Positions 33,111 through 45,697 of a DNA stretch of 64,000 nucleotides are shown piece by piece (within the stretch, counting starts at the first letter, position 1; each line of letters opens with the position of its first letter). A program made the translations under genes and the position numbers. Origin of the DNA: Massospora cicadina (lineage: Eukaryota > Entomophthoromycota > Entomophthoromycetes > Entomophthorales > Entomophthoraceae); contig JAKSZP010006599.1 in assembly GCA_022478985.1 (NCBI GenBank), positions 124,001 through 188,000 of the forward strand. Reading direction: 5' to 3'. The notes under the pieces were generated by a model, which ran no database searches, was not told the origin of the DNA, and saw nothing but the letters and a program-made list of their open reading frames with translations.

Positions 33111-34850
33111 TTGGGCAGCGGAGACTGCTTATCCCTTTACGGCGGAAGGGAATGGGGATTGGGGGGCTCATCTTCAATAGCAGCTTCTTCATCCCAGAGT
33201 GGGGTACATGTCAAGGCGGATAGCAAGGGCATTGGGGCATTGGCGGCATGTGGTTTGATATCATTGATGATTGGTACTTCTGATCAATTCCAACCATATA
33301 AATGGCAGTGATATATTTGGCTAAAGCTTTTTCAGCTTTAATGTGGGCACCTTGTAGTTTAACAAACGTGTTAATATTGGTTTGGATAATCTTAGCTTTA
33401 AGATTCTGTGTTACAGTTACCACGTTCTGGATAGCATTGTTGAAATTTTTGTCTAATTGTTTCATATTATTCTTAATTTTTGGAGTATGATTTTTGGGGA
33501 TAAAAAAGGTGGAATTCCTCCTGTGAGCATCGCCACTGATTTGGCGGCAGCTTTGTGGAGGGGATGGCAATCTGGTGTGGCGGCTGCTTCTACTGCAAGC
33601 TGGTGGTCACTGTAGAATGGTTTATCATTTGGCTGTGGGGCATATAAATGAGGGGGAATTCTGCATCCCATTTTGCTTTTAGAACCGGTTGAATTGCAGC
33701 GATGGTTCTACAAATAACATTACCTGATTCGTTTATTTAATCCAAAAACTCCCATGGGTTCTGGTTGAATTAGATTGGGAAATCAGCGTATGGTTGAGGA
33801 TTGGTTGATTCATTGGAGGTTGCAAGGGATCAAACTGGGGTTAATCTTGCTCTTGATTGGAGGAATCATGTGTGGCACTGGGGCGAGGTGGAGGCTGGTT
33901 GGTGGCTGCAGGTGCAGCTGCAGCATCATGCTTTAAAGAGGGAGGTAGTATCATACCTCATTCTGGAACTGGCATGGGGTTAGCAGTAGATTGGTGGCTG
34001 CCAGATGAAAAATAAGCGCCATTGGAAGCAGCTAGGGATGGGCACTTGCGTTTCAAGTGGTCCAACTCAAAACAGGATGGACAAATCATCTATCCACCCT
34101 CAATGCAGGCCCAAAATGGATGAATGGGGGCAGAGGAGATAGCAGCATGAGGAGGAATCAATGGGGCGATTTTGTTTGTTTCAAGGCTGATCATGGCATA
34201 TGCCTGAGGCCCAGCGAGGCGTGTGGCCCCATTTGGGACCACAAATTGTAAGATGGGGTTGGAGCCATAGGCTGCCAAATCTTCCATTTTGCTTCTGGTG
34301 GAGCACCTCAGGTGGAAGGTCGGTGGGCAAACCAGCAAACTGAACCACCAAAGTTGTGTCTACTGGTAGCTGGGTCTGAGTTGTTAGGAGAGGAGTATTC
34401 TGGAAGACCAGGGGTACAGTTGCCACACTGGTGGCATCGGCTTCACAGGTGAAGCCAAGATCAAAATACCCCTTATGGGGGTGGAAGTCAATAAAACACG
34501 CAGGACGCATCACCACCTGAGCCATTTCGATAATGGCTTGGTCATTGTAGGAGAAAAGTTTCCCATATTTGACCCTAGACCAAAACGCATGTTGCTCTGG
34601 GGAGCACCAGGGGTAATTGGAGCACCACTTGGGTTCGAGCAAGGTGGGCGTCAAGATCCTTGGGAGGAACGAATTGTCCCAGGGGTTTGGTATGATTGGG
34701 TGAGCCAGTTTGAGCGCATTTTCCTGTTGGACAGAAAATGGCAGGGGGGTTTTGCTGCTGCCCCACACTGGGGCAGCCAGCGGGGAGTCAGAGATGACAT
34801 TGGAGAAAACTATGGCAGGCGATTGAGCTTTATTTTTTAACTGTATAAAT
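33111..34850 (-). pseudogene. ORF1 of a second LINE family (RRM-like domain plus CCHC knuckle)
   Basis: The minus-strand frame 34768-34181 (195 codons) gives an RNA-binding-like domain with DTTLVVQFAGLPTDLPPEVL, followed after a frameshift by LAAYGSNPILQFVVP. A zinc knuckle CPSCFELDHLKRKC with exact C-x2-C-x4-H-x4-C spacing follows at about 34043-34086. Then come a Pro/Ser/Gln-rich linker and a helical C-terminal stretch (33570-33211: NAIQNVVTVTQNLKAKI, AHIKAEKALAKYI). The layout resembles LINE ORF1, and the domain order matches the ORF1 at 39500-40634, though the sequences are not close. A retroviral-type Gag is the alternative. No linked ORF2 was found. Confidence 0.6.
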
Positions 34851-37800
34851 TGCTCAGAAATTTATGTCAAGTGGAAAGAGAGTTGTCATATTGGTCTCAT
34901 TTCAAATCAGCTTTTGATCTCCAACTTTGATCTTATGAACTATACCTATGGCACATTTGAGGTCATAAATGTCTTGAGCAAACACCTCAAAGTGATTATC
35001 AAATAATTTTTAGAACTTTATACATCTGTTCATCCAAAATATAAATTGTGTTTATTTTAATTAAAAATGGCAAAAACTTCCTCTAAGTTTGCATCTTTTG
35101 TTAATCCCGTTTTTCTCAACTAATGCTTTATTATAGAAAGATAATAGCTCCTTAGTTGGAATCAAATGGGCATATTCTACCTTTTCGAATTTTTTTCTAA
35201 TTATATAGCCTATCCTTTATATTGGCAACAAAAACACAAATTTCACTATTGGCAGGGATTTAAATTCCAGTTGTTACATGTGGTTCAGTTTTAGACTTCA
35301 GCCATGGTTCATGAATTTTAGCATAAGCATACTCATAATTTCCAATCTAAGGCCGTTTTCTTTGATGTTCTGCTCCTTGGTATTAATTATAATTGGACTT
35401 TGTGCCCTCAAAGGAAATCCTTGGCATTCCTCAGTCTGATTGGTTGGGTTTAGTATAACAACTGATCTGGAAGTACTCTAAGGGATTGATTAATTCTTCA
35501 TATAAAATATAATACTATATTCGTTTGGCTTTGAAGTGGGTAACCCTTTCAGTTATAAAAGCGCAAATTTTAGCCCAAAAATTTTGAGAGTGATTTCTAT
35601 AACATCAATATAAACTATACTGTTGCATGAAGTTCATGCTACCTATTATATCATAATTATGGTTTGGTCAAACAATGGCTGGTGATGTGTCAATATGAAA
35701 TCAAAACCATAAAGGCAAAGCACTATAACCTCCTTGGAAGTTTTAGATTATAGGCTTGCAGTCCATTAGACCTAAATATGGTTTAGATTTGGTACAAGCC
35801 TTAAATTTTTGACAAGTTTGTGGAGAAAATGTTAATTGGATCCTCGAAGTGATGATTGCTCAAACCTTTACTCAATATAACAGAATGTCTTCATATTTAC
35901 AATTGTATTAATGTGAAATCCTATTTATTTTTTAAGGTAGCAGCATTGTTGGCTGGATCAAGTGCTTGAAAATGTTGTTATTTACACTTGGGAATTTAAA
36001 CTTAATAGTAGGCATTAAATTTAATTTCTAATGGTGCCCTATGCATATAATGTTCTGGTACATGTTCATCCATTAACTATAGAGCTGCTTCACATAGTAC
36101 CAAATAATCATTTTTATTTTACAAGCTCAGTTTCTTTATCAGAACTGTCAGATATCTGGATATCAGACAGATGGGAAGAATATTAGCCATTTAACTCCAA
36201 TAAGAAAATTGACGCCTTGTATTGATAAGGGGTCCAGATAAGCAACCTCAATTAATCACATGGAAAAATTAGTAGTTGGAATTACTCAAACTTTACTAAA
36301 AAATTCTAACAGATCAATTTAAACCTAAGTTAAGCAGAAATGAAATCATGACTAATACAAATGTAGGATAATCAGAAGCTCAGGTAACTAATACTTGAGG
36401 TGGCACTCAAGGGTAAATTAAGGTGAACCTGCAAAAGGGTAAGAATTAAGAAACTGCCCAATGATTGACCTAATTGAAAATAAGTCTCATTTGACTTGTA
36501 CACTCAACATTGATTTACCCTATAAAAAATTGCTACAAAGGCCGGACCATCTGAGATGCATCGCCTGACCAAGAGCCTTCCCATCTTGATTTGTTCTTCT
36601 AATAGTATTAGTAATATATTTTTGGGGTTTATATTAGGTATGACATAAAAACCACCTATTCTATATTACAAAAATGTTACGTCATTAATTCTATATCTCA
36701 TTTTTGGTACTTGACGTTAATAAGTCCATATCACTATATTTACCATAGTACAGATACTCTAGCTGATGAAATTTAAGCAGTGACTTGGCACATCTTTGAA
36801 TTAATATAATTGTCAGGCGCCTTATATGGCTTTAAGTATTAATTGCCAGACTTCTTGGGAATATCACTATCAAGCTCAAAAAACTAAAGACCAACATCCA
36901 ATAAACACTGGAGTCTAACCAGGATTACAGTGTTACTTAAGAACTGTCTATATTATAAATTATATTAATTACTTTTATTACCTTAGATGTGTTACCTCAT
37001 CATACAAAGGTACTGAAAAGTGCAAAAGAGCTTGTGACTTTTTAAAAAGCCAATGTACGCCAGATTTTAATATTTTGGTGCTCACTTCAGGGGGCACTGG
37101 TATAAGACTTTAGAATAATTTTGGTACAAGTATAAATTAAGAATTGATATATATCACTAAATTGGCTTTAACATTGAGTTTCTATATGAAGAATTAGATG
37201 ACAGTATTAGGATATATAGATGAACTCACGCTTTATCTTGTCCTATGAAAATAGGTATACTATAGTATGAGGTGTTTTAGTAAGCTCAAGGAAATGAAGA
37301 CGTTATGAAGATCATGATAGTTCAGGGCATTGCACTATTAAAAAAAAGTGAGGTGGCAAGTGAGAGAAAAATATTCGGAAGGTATTCTACAGGCATGATG
37401 TGTTCTAAAGAGAAAATTGAGTTGCTTGTGGTATAAACATATTAAGATGGTATAATTTCTTTTATGAATATTATAGCAAAGAGGAAGAACAAAGTGCATG
37501 ACACCTAAGATATCAATAAAAAAAGTTTGGGCACCAGTTTAAATATATTGGAGTAACTTAGAAGCCACAGTGCCCTATAAAAGTCAATGACACTGTTTAA
37601 ACCATAGTTGAAATCTATGGTAAAGTTCTGGAATTATACTCCAAAGTCAGTATGACTATTGAATGTAAGATTATACACATGCTGAGTTGTTAATTTTATG
37701 CAGAGAAAAGTTATCTGGAAGTATTAGGTTAAGCTATGGAAGTATGTGCCACATGGAAGGCATGAGTTTCTTTACCTGAAATACTGCATATTTTTATGAA

Positions 37801-39079
37801 TGAGCCAAAGCTTCAATACTTAAAATCAACAGTATAAAGCTTTTAGAGAGAAATGAATTTAATAGTGATGGGAATCAAAAAGAAAATCTTAATAACCCAG
37901 ATGATCAATATTACAAAAACTGGGGTCTTCTTGGTGGTCTATGGAGATTGTTCTGCACTGAGTTCTCAAAAACAATTATCGCAGTATTTGACATGAACTA
38001 TGGCAAAAAGCCGTTTGATTAGTGTATGAGCTTTATAAAGTCATGTTACTCTGAGAATACAAGCCTCTTACTAGAAAATCTGTCAGAATTACATGAAAGG
38101 ACTAGAATATGAGAGAGCGGGTCCCTAAAAATATGTCCCATTGGCAATATGAAATAGTAAACCACATGGTACCAATTTAATCTGGTGTTTACAAAGCCTC
38201 TTGTTCATTCCATCACTTATGTTTAAATTACTAAATTGCAAAGCTTTATGTTTTCAGCCATAGAATTAAATTCATCCACTGATTTTCTAAGTTTACACCA
38301 ACCTATTGTTAATTTAAAGTATACTCAACCTGTTACCTAACTTAATTTCTCACTAATGCAGAGAATATTTAATAAAATTTAAAGAGTTTGATAACTTTAT
38401 GGCACTAAGGAATCAGTTGGTTCTAACCTAAAACCAATAGTATAAATAGATTTTAAAAAGAGAGCATTTGTGTTCCAGAGCAATCAAAGTGTTAGCTTGT
38501 ATATTAAAACATTTATATATTACCTCATTAATTAATGACTAAATAATCATCCTAATAAGAAAATGACTAACAATAAAATGGAGTACATTCCCCTAGCCAA
38601 AAAATAATTTTTTGCCAGAAAAACACATCTTAATGTGCCAGTGTGGAGATGCGTGGCGTCTCCCCTTTATGGTTGGGTACCACAAGTACTAAAAAAATGT
38701 GCCAGTGCAAGGGATAAAACACAGAAGCTGGGATCCCAATGATTGACCTATACTACTCAGTACTGTTGTAAGAAAGCTGGTGTTATGTTATAACAGCCAT
38801 GGTTGAAGTAAGATACGCTTTACTGACTGTGCAAAACTAAAGTTAAATGACATATATGAGATTTTGAGGAGTTTTACATCTTACTATCAACCAAAGATAT
38901 CTGAAGCAGTAGTTGATTAAGCAGAACTCTTACTAATAACTTGAGATACTTACAAATGTTAAATTTGCTGTTGTGGTTTTTTCCTGCCTTTGCCATATTT
39001 GCAAATAATATTGCAATCCATAATTACATAAGAAGATCCTCGTTTAATTTTATTAGGATATCTAACAATCCTAACCACC
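34851..39079. other. 4.2 kb without recognisable genes
   Basis: This AT-rich stretch has stops in all frames and no open frame of useful length. I see no RT, integrase, LTR pair or LINE signature. It is either very old retroelement sequence or unique intergenic DNA. The left LTR of element C begins at its right edge. Confidence 0.5.
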
Positions 39080-39471
39080 TGTAAACTTTAATATGTTTAT
39101 TACGTAGGTTCAGTGTGTGCGTTTATAAATTGTTGAAAAGAATCTAATGGGTTGACAATAGTATGAATCTTCTCTTCCTAGTTAAGCTCTTCATAACCAA
39201 ATTTATTATGCCTTCAATGCAAGACATATGCTAACGATCTTCCTTCTGTACTTGTAGTACTTATAATATTCCAGACAAGGGAAATTATAATCCTACAACT
39301 CTTCCTCTATAGTTGGCAACTTCTGGACCAAGAAAAATTCTCCCTTCTTTTCTTTACTTAAAATAATTGAAAAAAACATAAAAAGTAATATATTTAGAGT
39401 GGAAATTTATCCTTTAAAATTAATCCCTAGAGAAAAATACACAAAATTATAACATTCTAAATATCTATGTG
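39080..39471 (-). repeat. 3' LTR of element C, outer part (left of LINE)
   Basis: TGTAAACTTTAA at 39080 and ATGCTAACGATCTTCCTTCTG near 39228 match the right LTR of C (60146 TGTAAACTTTTG; 60329 GTGCTAACGCTCTTCCTTCTG). The match runs through AACATTCTAAAT, where the LINE interrupts it. The similarity is partial. Confidence 0.6.
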
Positions 39472-39499
39472 GAACTTTTCTCTCTCATTGCAAGCACTT

Positions 39500-40634
39500 T
39501 TGCAACATATTTGATTCATGACTAGGTAAGTTTGATAATCTCTTTGAGGAAATTAGTGTGCACCCAATGTTGGGTAGCAGTTGGGCAAGTAATACAAAGG
39601 GCACAGGCGCGGACTCCGCACTGTACAAACCTTGTAAACGCCCTGGTGACACCGGCAGCATAGATAAAAATAATAAAAACTGACAGTTAGTATTTCCCCG
39701 GAAATTTTGGCCTGGCAAGTGAAATGTAACCAGTTCATCAATATACCACATTCCCAGCCCTTGTCGTCAGTGGAGCATGGAGTTTGAGTATTCTTGGATA
39801 TTAGTCAAATGGCGCTTTGGGAAAAGTTCTGTGGAGATGTGCACACCCATTTCCTGCTGCAGTATATGTCGCATCACACTCCATGCCCCAAGGTTGGTTG
39901 GATCTCAGTTTTGAAAACAAACAAGCAGTGGACAAAGCTGCACAGGTGCGTGTGGTGGTAGACTTCCAAGAAGGTCAACAGGTGGTTGAGATGAATCACA
40001 TTCATAGGACCAAAAAACCAAATTTTATTACGTTTGATTTCCTTTCCACAACTATTAAGCGCACAGCGCTGGAGCACCTAATGGCTGGGCTTAAGGCATA
40101 TGGGGAAATTAAATCCTTTGAGATGCAATACTCTAAGTTCATGATGGACCTGTGCATGGGCAAAGCAATCACTGTGATTACCCCATCCATAGTTGTTGTG
40201 AAAATTTGTCCCAAATACCCCACACCGCATTTGTGTTTGTTAATGGGCAGGAATCCCGCCCATTCCATGTCACTGTGGATAGCGCGCCCCCTATCTGCAC
40301 CTTTTGTCTTGCTTTTGGCCACAAGGCCCAAACCTGCCCAGCCAAGGAGGGCATCACACAAAATGAAATCCTACCCAAAGTAATGAGCAGTGCAGACACC
40401 CATTATAAACTGGCCATAGATAGCAACGCCGTCTTCCCATTCGTCATGCAGGGGTGTTACATTCAAGTCAAACCTGTGTCCCCGCAGGAGCATAAGAAGG
40501 CCAAGCAGGCCCGCAGTGAAGCAGCCAAGGCAGTGGCAACAGCCACATCTGTGATACCGCCTGCCCAGATACAGGATGACGTTGAGCCATTTTCTGAAGA
40601 GGCGGCTCATGAATCCATCCACCAATCAGATTAG
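39500..40634 (+). pseudogene. LINE ORF1, + strand copy
   Basis: Coding-like sequence starts around 39530 (EEISVHPMLGSSWASN), with two stops before the long frame at 39817-40383 (GWLDLSFENKQAVDKAAQVRV). A frameshift near 40195 moves the reading to the frame ending at 40634. That second part holds IPHTAFVFVNGQESRPF and a complete zinc knuckle CTFCLAFGHKAQTC (40296-40337). A Lys/Ala-rich helix and an acidic end (EPFSEEAAHES) follow. The protein binds LINE RNA. The start codon cannot be fixed because the 5' part is broken. Confidence 0.87.
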
Positions 40635-40949
40635 GGCCAACCAACCTGATGACCTGATGGGGTTAGTCAGATATTCCTAGCAGTGTTACCAAGTCTCAAT
40701 TGAAACCAATTCTACCACCCACTTCCCTTCCAAATTTTTGTAGACCTGCAATGACGCACCACTGGACCACAGCAATTTGAAAATTTGAAACAAAGAAGCA
40801 ATAAAGAACACTAAAACCACGCCTATAACCAAAGTAATGTTAACTTTTAATTCATCATATGATGGACCAGAGACGAGGTCAATAAGACTCGCCTGTGAGA
40901 AAGTGACAAAGGGAGGCCAAGGGGATCCTTCTCCTTGCACCTAAGGTGC

Positions 40950-41880
40950 GATGGGGGGATCTTTTACAATAGGGACGTTGAACATCACTGGACTCAAGGC
41001 CTCGCCATCCTGGGATAGGAAACTGAGTTTTTAAAACATAATTTACTTGTGGACATCCTGGCCATTCAGGAAACTCACTGCCCACATGGTGCTGAGGAAA
41101 CATGGGCAACCATGCTCCTCCCCTCCCTTTCCTTTTAATCGCCACAATGTGGGGTGCTTATACATGTGACCCATAATTTTGAATTTATTTCTAAACATTC
41201 TTACCTCGATGGCCGTGTGCTTGTGGTGTCTTTATTGTGGGACAACAAAGTGCATGCTATCATACATCTTTATGCCCTGACCTGTGTGTGAGCTTGCTGG
41301 TAATTCCTCTTGGCCGTTTCTTTCTCCCACTCTCTCCTAACCTATTTGTGGTAGGCGACATGGACTGCTGGATCAACCTGGCCAACAACCACTGGCCTTC
41401 TGCGCCTGCCCCCCCCACAGGGGCACATAGAACTTTGCGTTCTAAAAGCCACTTTGTGGCTTTTTGATACCCTACCTAAACATGCACCGCTGCTCCCCAA
41501 CGTGTCTTTTCCTCACGTGCACAACGGTCAGCTGAGGTCTATGTCCTGCATCGACCTTATTCTTGCCCCGTTGGACTTTTGGTCTCAGGTTGCACACTTT
41601 ACAATGACAAAAATTGATTTCTTCACCTCAGGTTGGTGTCAATTTCATTCTCTTTGGCACGCCCAGCCGCTCAGGCACTGAAGTGGTGCAAGCTTCATCC
41701 AGCCGAGATCACTTCACCCAGGTTTTTCCTCATAGTGGACACCAAACTTTGGCGCTGGAGTTTACACTGTTCTGTGAAGAACCACTTTCTACCTGGTCAA
41801 CCTTCAAAGCGAGCACCATCTACCAGGCACACCACCTATAATCACGTTGCTCTCAGGGTGCCTTGGCAGTCATTATGCGC
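40950..41880 (+). pseudogene. LINE ORF2 endonuclease domain, + strand copy
   Basis: Frames read IGTLNITGL at 40972, AIQETHCPHGAEETW near 41065-41105, VVGDMDCWINLAN near 41350-41385 and CIDLILAPLDFWSQV near 41549-41590. These are the Asn, Glu, Asp-x-Asn/Asp and S-x-I-D blocks of apurinic-type LINE endonucleases. At least three frame changes occur. About 300 bp of non-coding sequence separate it from ORF1. Confidence 0.87.
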
Positions 41881-43190
41881 ACACTAGCAGAGGTAAACCA
41901 CCTAGAGTCTAACGTCCCTGCTGCATGATACAGCCCAGACTGGGGTCATAAGTGGGCCAAAGTGTCCGCTCGCCTTAACGCAATGTTAATTTAACTCATC
42001 CATTGTGTTTATGTGCAGTATAAGGCAAAAAACATAATGGTGGGCGCCACGTGCTCCACTTATTTTTTTCCAAAAATTCTTTGCACTGCGACAGAGCTTG
42101 GCCTGCAAACTTTTGAGGCAGCCAGACCACTCCATTGAAGATACTCTGGCCAAAGTGGCGATCAGAGTTCAAAATTATTACTCCAAATTGTATTACTCTG
42201 ATCCAGTCAATCCAGCTAAAGTTGACAAATTTCTCAAAAGTACACTATCTGCACCATTTCCCATTACCCAGAGTTGATGATTTTAATTTATCGGGACAAA
42301 CTCTGGTATGCTGTTCACAGTGAACCATGCAGAAAATTCCCAGGTCCAGGTGGGATTCTTTATGAGTTTTGCAAAAGATATTTCAATTATTTTTCCTCTT
42401 CACTGCTTGCCTCAATGAGCCAGTGTTTGTTGGAAACGCGCCTCCTTCCTAGAGGCCAGGAGACTTTCACAATTACGTTGTTTAAAAATGGGATAAGCTG
42501 GACTTGGCCAACTGGCGCCCCATTTCACTTACTAACACTGACACTAAGTTATTTACTAAAAATATGGCCAACCGCCTAGGGGATGTTGCCTATGATCTTA
42601 TTTCCTCTGAGCAATTTGGTTTTATTCCCAAGCGGTCTATAAGGACAAAATCCACATTGTAACCAATGTCTGCCAATCCACGTCTACTGGGGCACTTGTT
42701 TTTTAGACCAGCAGAAGGCTTATGATAGAGTCAACTGGGATTACCTCAAAGCCTGCCTCCACAAGTTCCACCTCCCACATTGTTTCATTAAATGGTGATG
42801 TTGCTTACGGAATACGCCATAATGGCTGTGCATGGCCCTGGATTCCTCACTGATGTAGTTCGCCCTTGAAAAAAATTCGTCAAGGGGACCCTTTGAGTCC
42901 ACTCTTATATAACTTCAGCCTTGACCCACTTTTGCGCAATGTGAATGCCCACCTTACTGGTGTCCATGTGCACGGCCAAACACCAGTTAAGATGTTAGCA
43001 TTTGCTGATGATTGTGTGGTTGGGGTGTCTAACAACCAAGATGCACGTGCGCTTGAGGATACTATCCAAGTTTACTCCAAGGTAAGTAACGCTGCACTTA
43101 ACGCTTCCAAAAACCGAAATCATTTTCCATGGGCGTTTCCAAGCCCGCTAGTCACCATCTCCCCGTTTCCCACCTGCTTCAGCAGCTAGC
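41881..43190 (+). pseudogene. LINE ORF2 reverse transcriptase, + strand copy
   Basis: The 5' part includes KFPGPGGI (42331-42356), then LANWRPISLTNTDTKLF near 42500, EQFGFIPKRSIRT near 42610 and DQQKAYDRVNWDYL near 42710-42755 (split by shifts). The frame 42866-43189 gives IRQGDPLSPLLYNF and the catalytic FADD at 43001-43012, with both Asp codons kept. SNAALNASK follows. The RT copies LINE RNA at the nicked target. It is interrupted by stops near 42780 and 42868 and several shifts. Confidence 0.9.
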
Positions 43191-43239
43191 TCATGGGTTC
43201 TCTTGCAACGCCCACCCCCTACCGCCCTGCTTGTGCTCC

Positions 43240-44600
43240 CCTTCGTGCCAATACCCACTGCTGGTCCAGTAAGCCTTTGGGTGTGTGACTGGAAGTGGGA
43301 GGGTACGCCTCATTATTGATGGAGCACCATATACTGGACAATGTCACAAAACGAATTGCCCCCTTCAGAGCTCATCAAACTTCTCTCTCAGGCAGATTAG
43401 TGCTGGCCAACTCTATGCTCCTATCTAAAATTTGGTTTGTAGCCCATGCTATCGCCTTTTCCCCATCTTTCTTCACCTTATTATATGCCCTCCTGCAAGG
43501 GTGGCTTTGGGTAGGGCCAATGCCAGTGCGCCTTGATGTCTTGATTGGCCCTCGCCATAGTGGTTGTATGGGCCTGCTCAACTTCGAGGTCATGCTGCCA
43601 AAATACTTAGCACCTGGGCCGCTGCAGTCACCAACCTCACACTCTAAGCCCAACACTGGTCACGCGCAGCCCTCTCCAATTTCTCCTATGCCCTGGGCCT
43701 CAGCAATCCCTCCTGCCCCCATTTTCTGTTAGAATATCATGTCTTACATCCCTCTGCTGAAGGCCCGCATGAGACGTCGCCCCACTTTAAATGAATTTTC
43801 TTAACCATTTGGAGCGCTGAGTGGATAATTTGCATCAGTGGGCACACCGCCCAGAGGGGTCGCCCTACTCCTCATTTCACAAGGAAGTACAAGGCCAAGC
43901 CGTTTTAAACAGTGTGATATCAAGGAGGTCCCCAATCATGGCCAGGGTGGATTATCTGGGCATGTTGGACATCCCCTACCCCCTAGAAACCTAGAAAGCC
44001 ATTTGGGAATACGTACATCACCCTCTTCTGCAGCCGCATGTTTGTTCCCATGTGTGGTGCTGCTTGAAATGGGTATATTGTATCACCGAGAAATCCAACG
44101 CATCACTCTCCTTGTGTGTTGTTTGTGACCAATATGGGTCTTTGGTTCACCGCCTGGAAGAGTGCCCTCCATCAAAAGCGATCTGGCGTGAGGTTCAGCA
44201 TCTCTTTCGCCAGGAGCAAACACAGCCCTTCAGCCTATCAAAGGACATCTTCGCCTTGTCCTTGAATTCTCCTACACAACCTTCCCTCCAAGCCTTAGTG
44301 GTAGCAATTGCAATGTGAACTATCCACACGGTTGTCTTGTATGCCGTTTCAGGCTCTACTCTCACCCTCCAGGAAGCTGTACGCCGATTCCAGTTGCACA
44401 TTCTGGACCACTCTCAAACTTGATTGTTCAGTTACCTACTATCTCATTAACGCCAGTTAATCTCATCCTGGTTTCCAGTTTGTTTCATCACTTCAGGCCC
44501 TTTCTTTCATACGTGCTCAATAGTGGCGCAAGCTTCTACTCATGATACCCCTCTTCCTTTATTTGGCGTTCCCTCTGGCAACAGGAGACAGCTTTATCTT
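43240..44600 (+). pseudogene. LINE ORF2 C-terminal region with zinc finger, + strand copy
   Basis: GRLVLANSMLLSK (43390) and GPRHSG.MGLLNF (43551-43585) match the minus copy. The frame at 44052-44318 carries CVVCDQYGSLVHRLEEC, a C-x2-C-x7-H-x4-C finger like the zf-RVT domain, followed by WREVQHLF. The extension TLTLQEAVR and YVLNSGAS at 44360-44530 agrees with the minus-strand copy. Frameshifts near 43740, 43900 and 44310 and stops break it. Confidence 0.87.
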
Positions 44601-44721
44601 CTCTGGGGTGCCTCTAGTTTATATTTAGCGCTTGTTTGTTTACATATTGGAAGCTATATCATGGTCATTTTCTATAAATAAATTTAAATTTTATAAGTTT
44701 ATAAATTTAGATATTTATGTG

Positions 44722-45683
44722 CTTATCAATTCTTTTATTCATAAAACATAAAGGGACATATTACTAATGGTACATATTTATGTGACTCATTGTAAGAAGT
44801 AGATGAGTGTTAATGTGTGACAACAGTTCACCATCTAATCTCCTTTATAATTGATTTCAACCTCAATCAAGTGACTTCTTACATACAAGTGAGTTCTACC
44901 ACACTCAGGGTACTTAAGACAACATCAGTATCTGTCATGGCTACCTGTCATACAATTATTCTCAGTTGACCTCGCCAATGAATTCCGTAGCATCTATATT
45001 CCCCAAGATCAGGCGAGAAACTGATCTTTTTACACTTTATTAAACTGTTTTAAAAGAAAAACAAAAAGTCTTATATAAAGAAAGGCGACACCCGAATCTT
45101 CTGTTGGCACCCCAATAGGAACAGCAGCCATATAAAATAATTTATACCTCAGGATTAATCCAAAAATTATGATTACTTCATCCATCTAGCTGGATTACGC
45201 CACCAGATAGAACATGACCCCTCTTGGTTTGAGTATCTGAAGAACATGTCCCATCTTCACTCAGCACCAACAAAATATCCTTATTAAGCTAGAAAACTTC
45301 TTAGTTCTTGGGACTCTTTACCCATTAACAGCAGGTCGCGTTGCCTAAAAGGTTAACCCACTAGTTGCTGCCAACAGCGTTGTCAACTCCCAGCAACCAA
45401 CAATAAACCCTTGATCAATCAGCAACAAATTTTCCTTGGATCATACAATATAACTAAAAATTAATCACTAAAAATAGTTAGGGATCCTCTCTGTCAGACA
45501 ACATTAATTTGATAGAATTGAATCTGACGAACTAGTTAACATCCCATTTGAAATTATACCAAACAATAGTTACTATATCATGTCGACTCCCACATCTGCT
45601 ATGGTAAGTCACTCCCAGCGGTTAAGCAGATAATAACATAATCAATAAAGCTAAGTTATATGAGCGTATTGAAATCCTAACAC
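44722..45683 (-). repeat. 3' LTR of element C, inner part (right of LINE)
   Basis: It ends on the plus strand in GAAATCCTAACA at 45683 next to the C-rich complement of a polypurine tract. It contains CAATAGGAACAGCAGCC near 45113, matching CAATAGGAAATAGCAGCC at 60645 in the other LTR, and further colinear blocks to 45640. About 280 bp at its left have no counterpart in the right LTR. Confidence 0.75.
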
Positions 45684-45697
45684 ATCCCCCCACTTGA

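Larger units (their letters stand above)
39472..44705 (+). mobile_element. Full-length LINE (L1-like), + strand, inside the LTR of element C
   Basis: Same family and length (5.23 kb) as the minus-strand LINE at 10464-17879; the 5' ends (CTTTTCTCTCTCATTGCAA) and 3' ends (GGAACAGGAGACAG region, AAATAAATTT) correspond. The flanks TCTAAATATCTATGTG (39456-39471) and TTTAGATATTTATGTG (44706-44721) form a 16-bp target duplication with three transition differences. It carries ORF1 and ORF2 (endonuclease, RT, zinc finger), all frame-broken. Confidence 0.9.
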
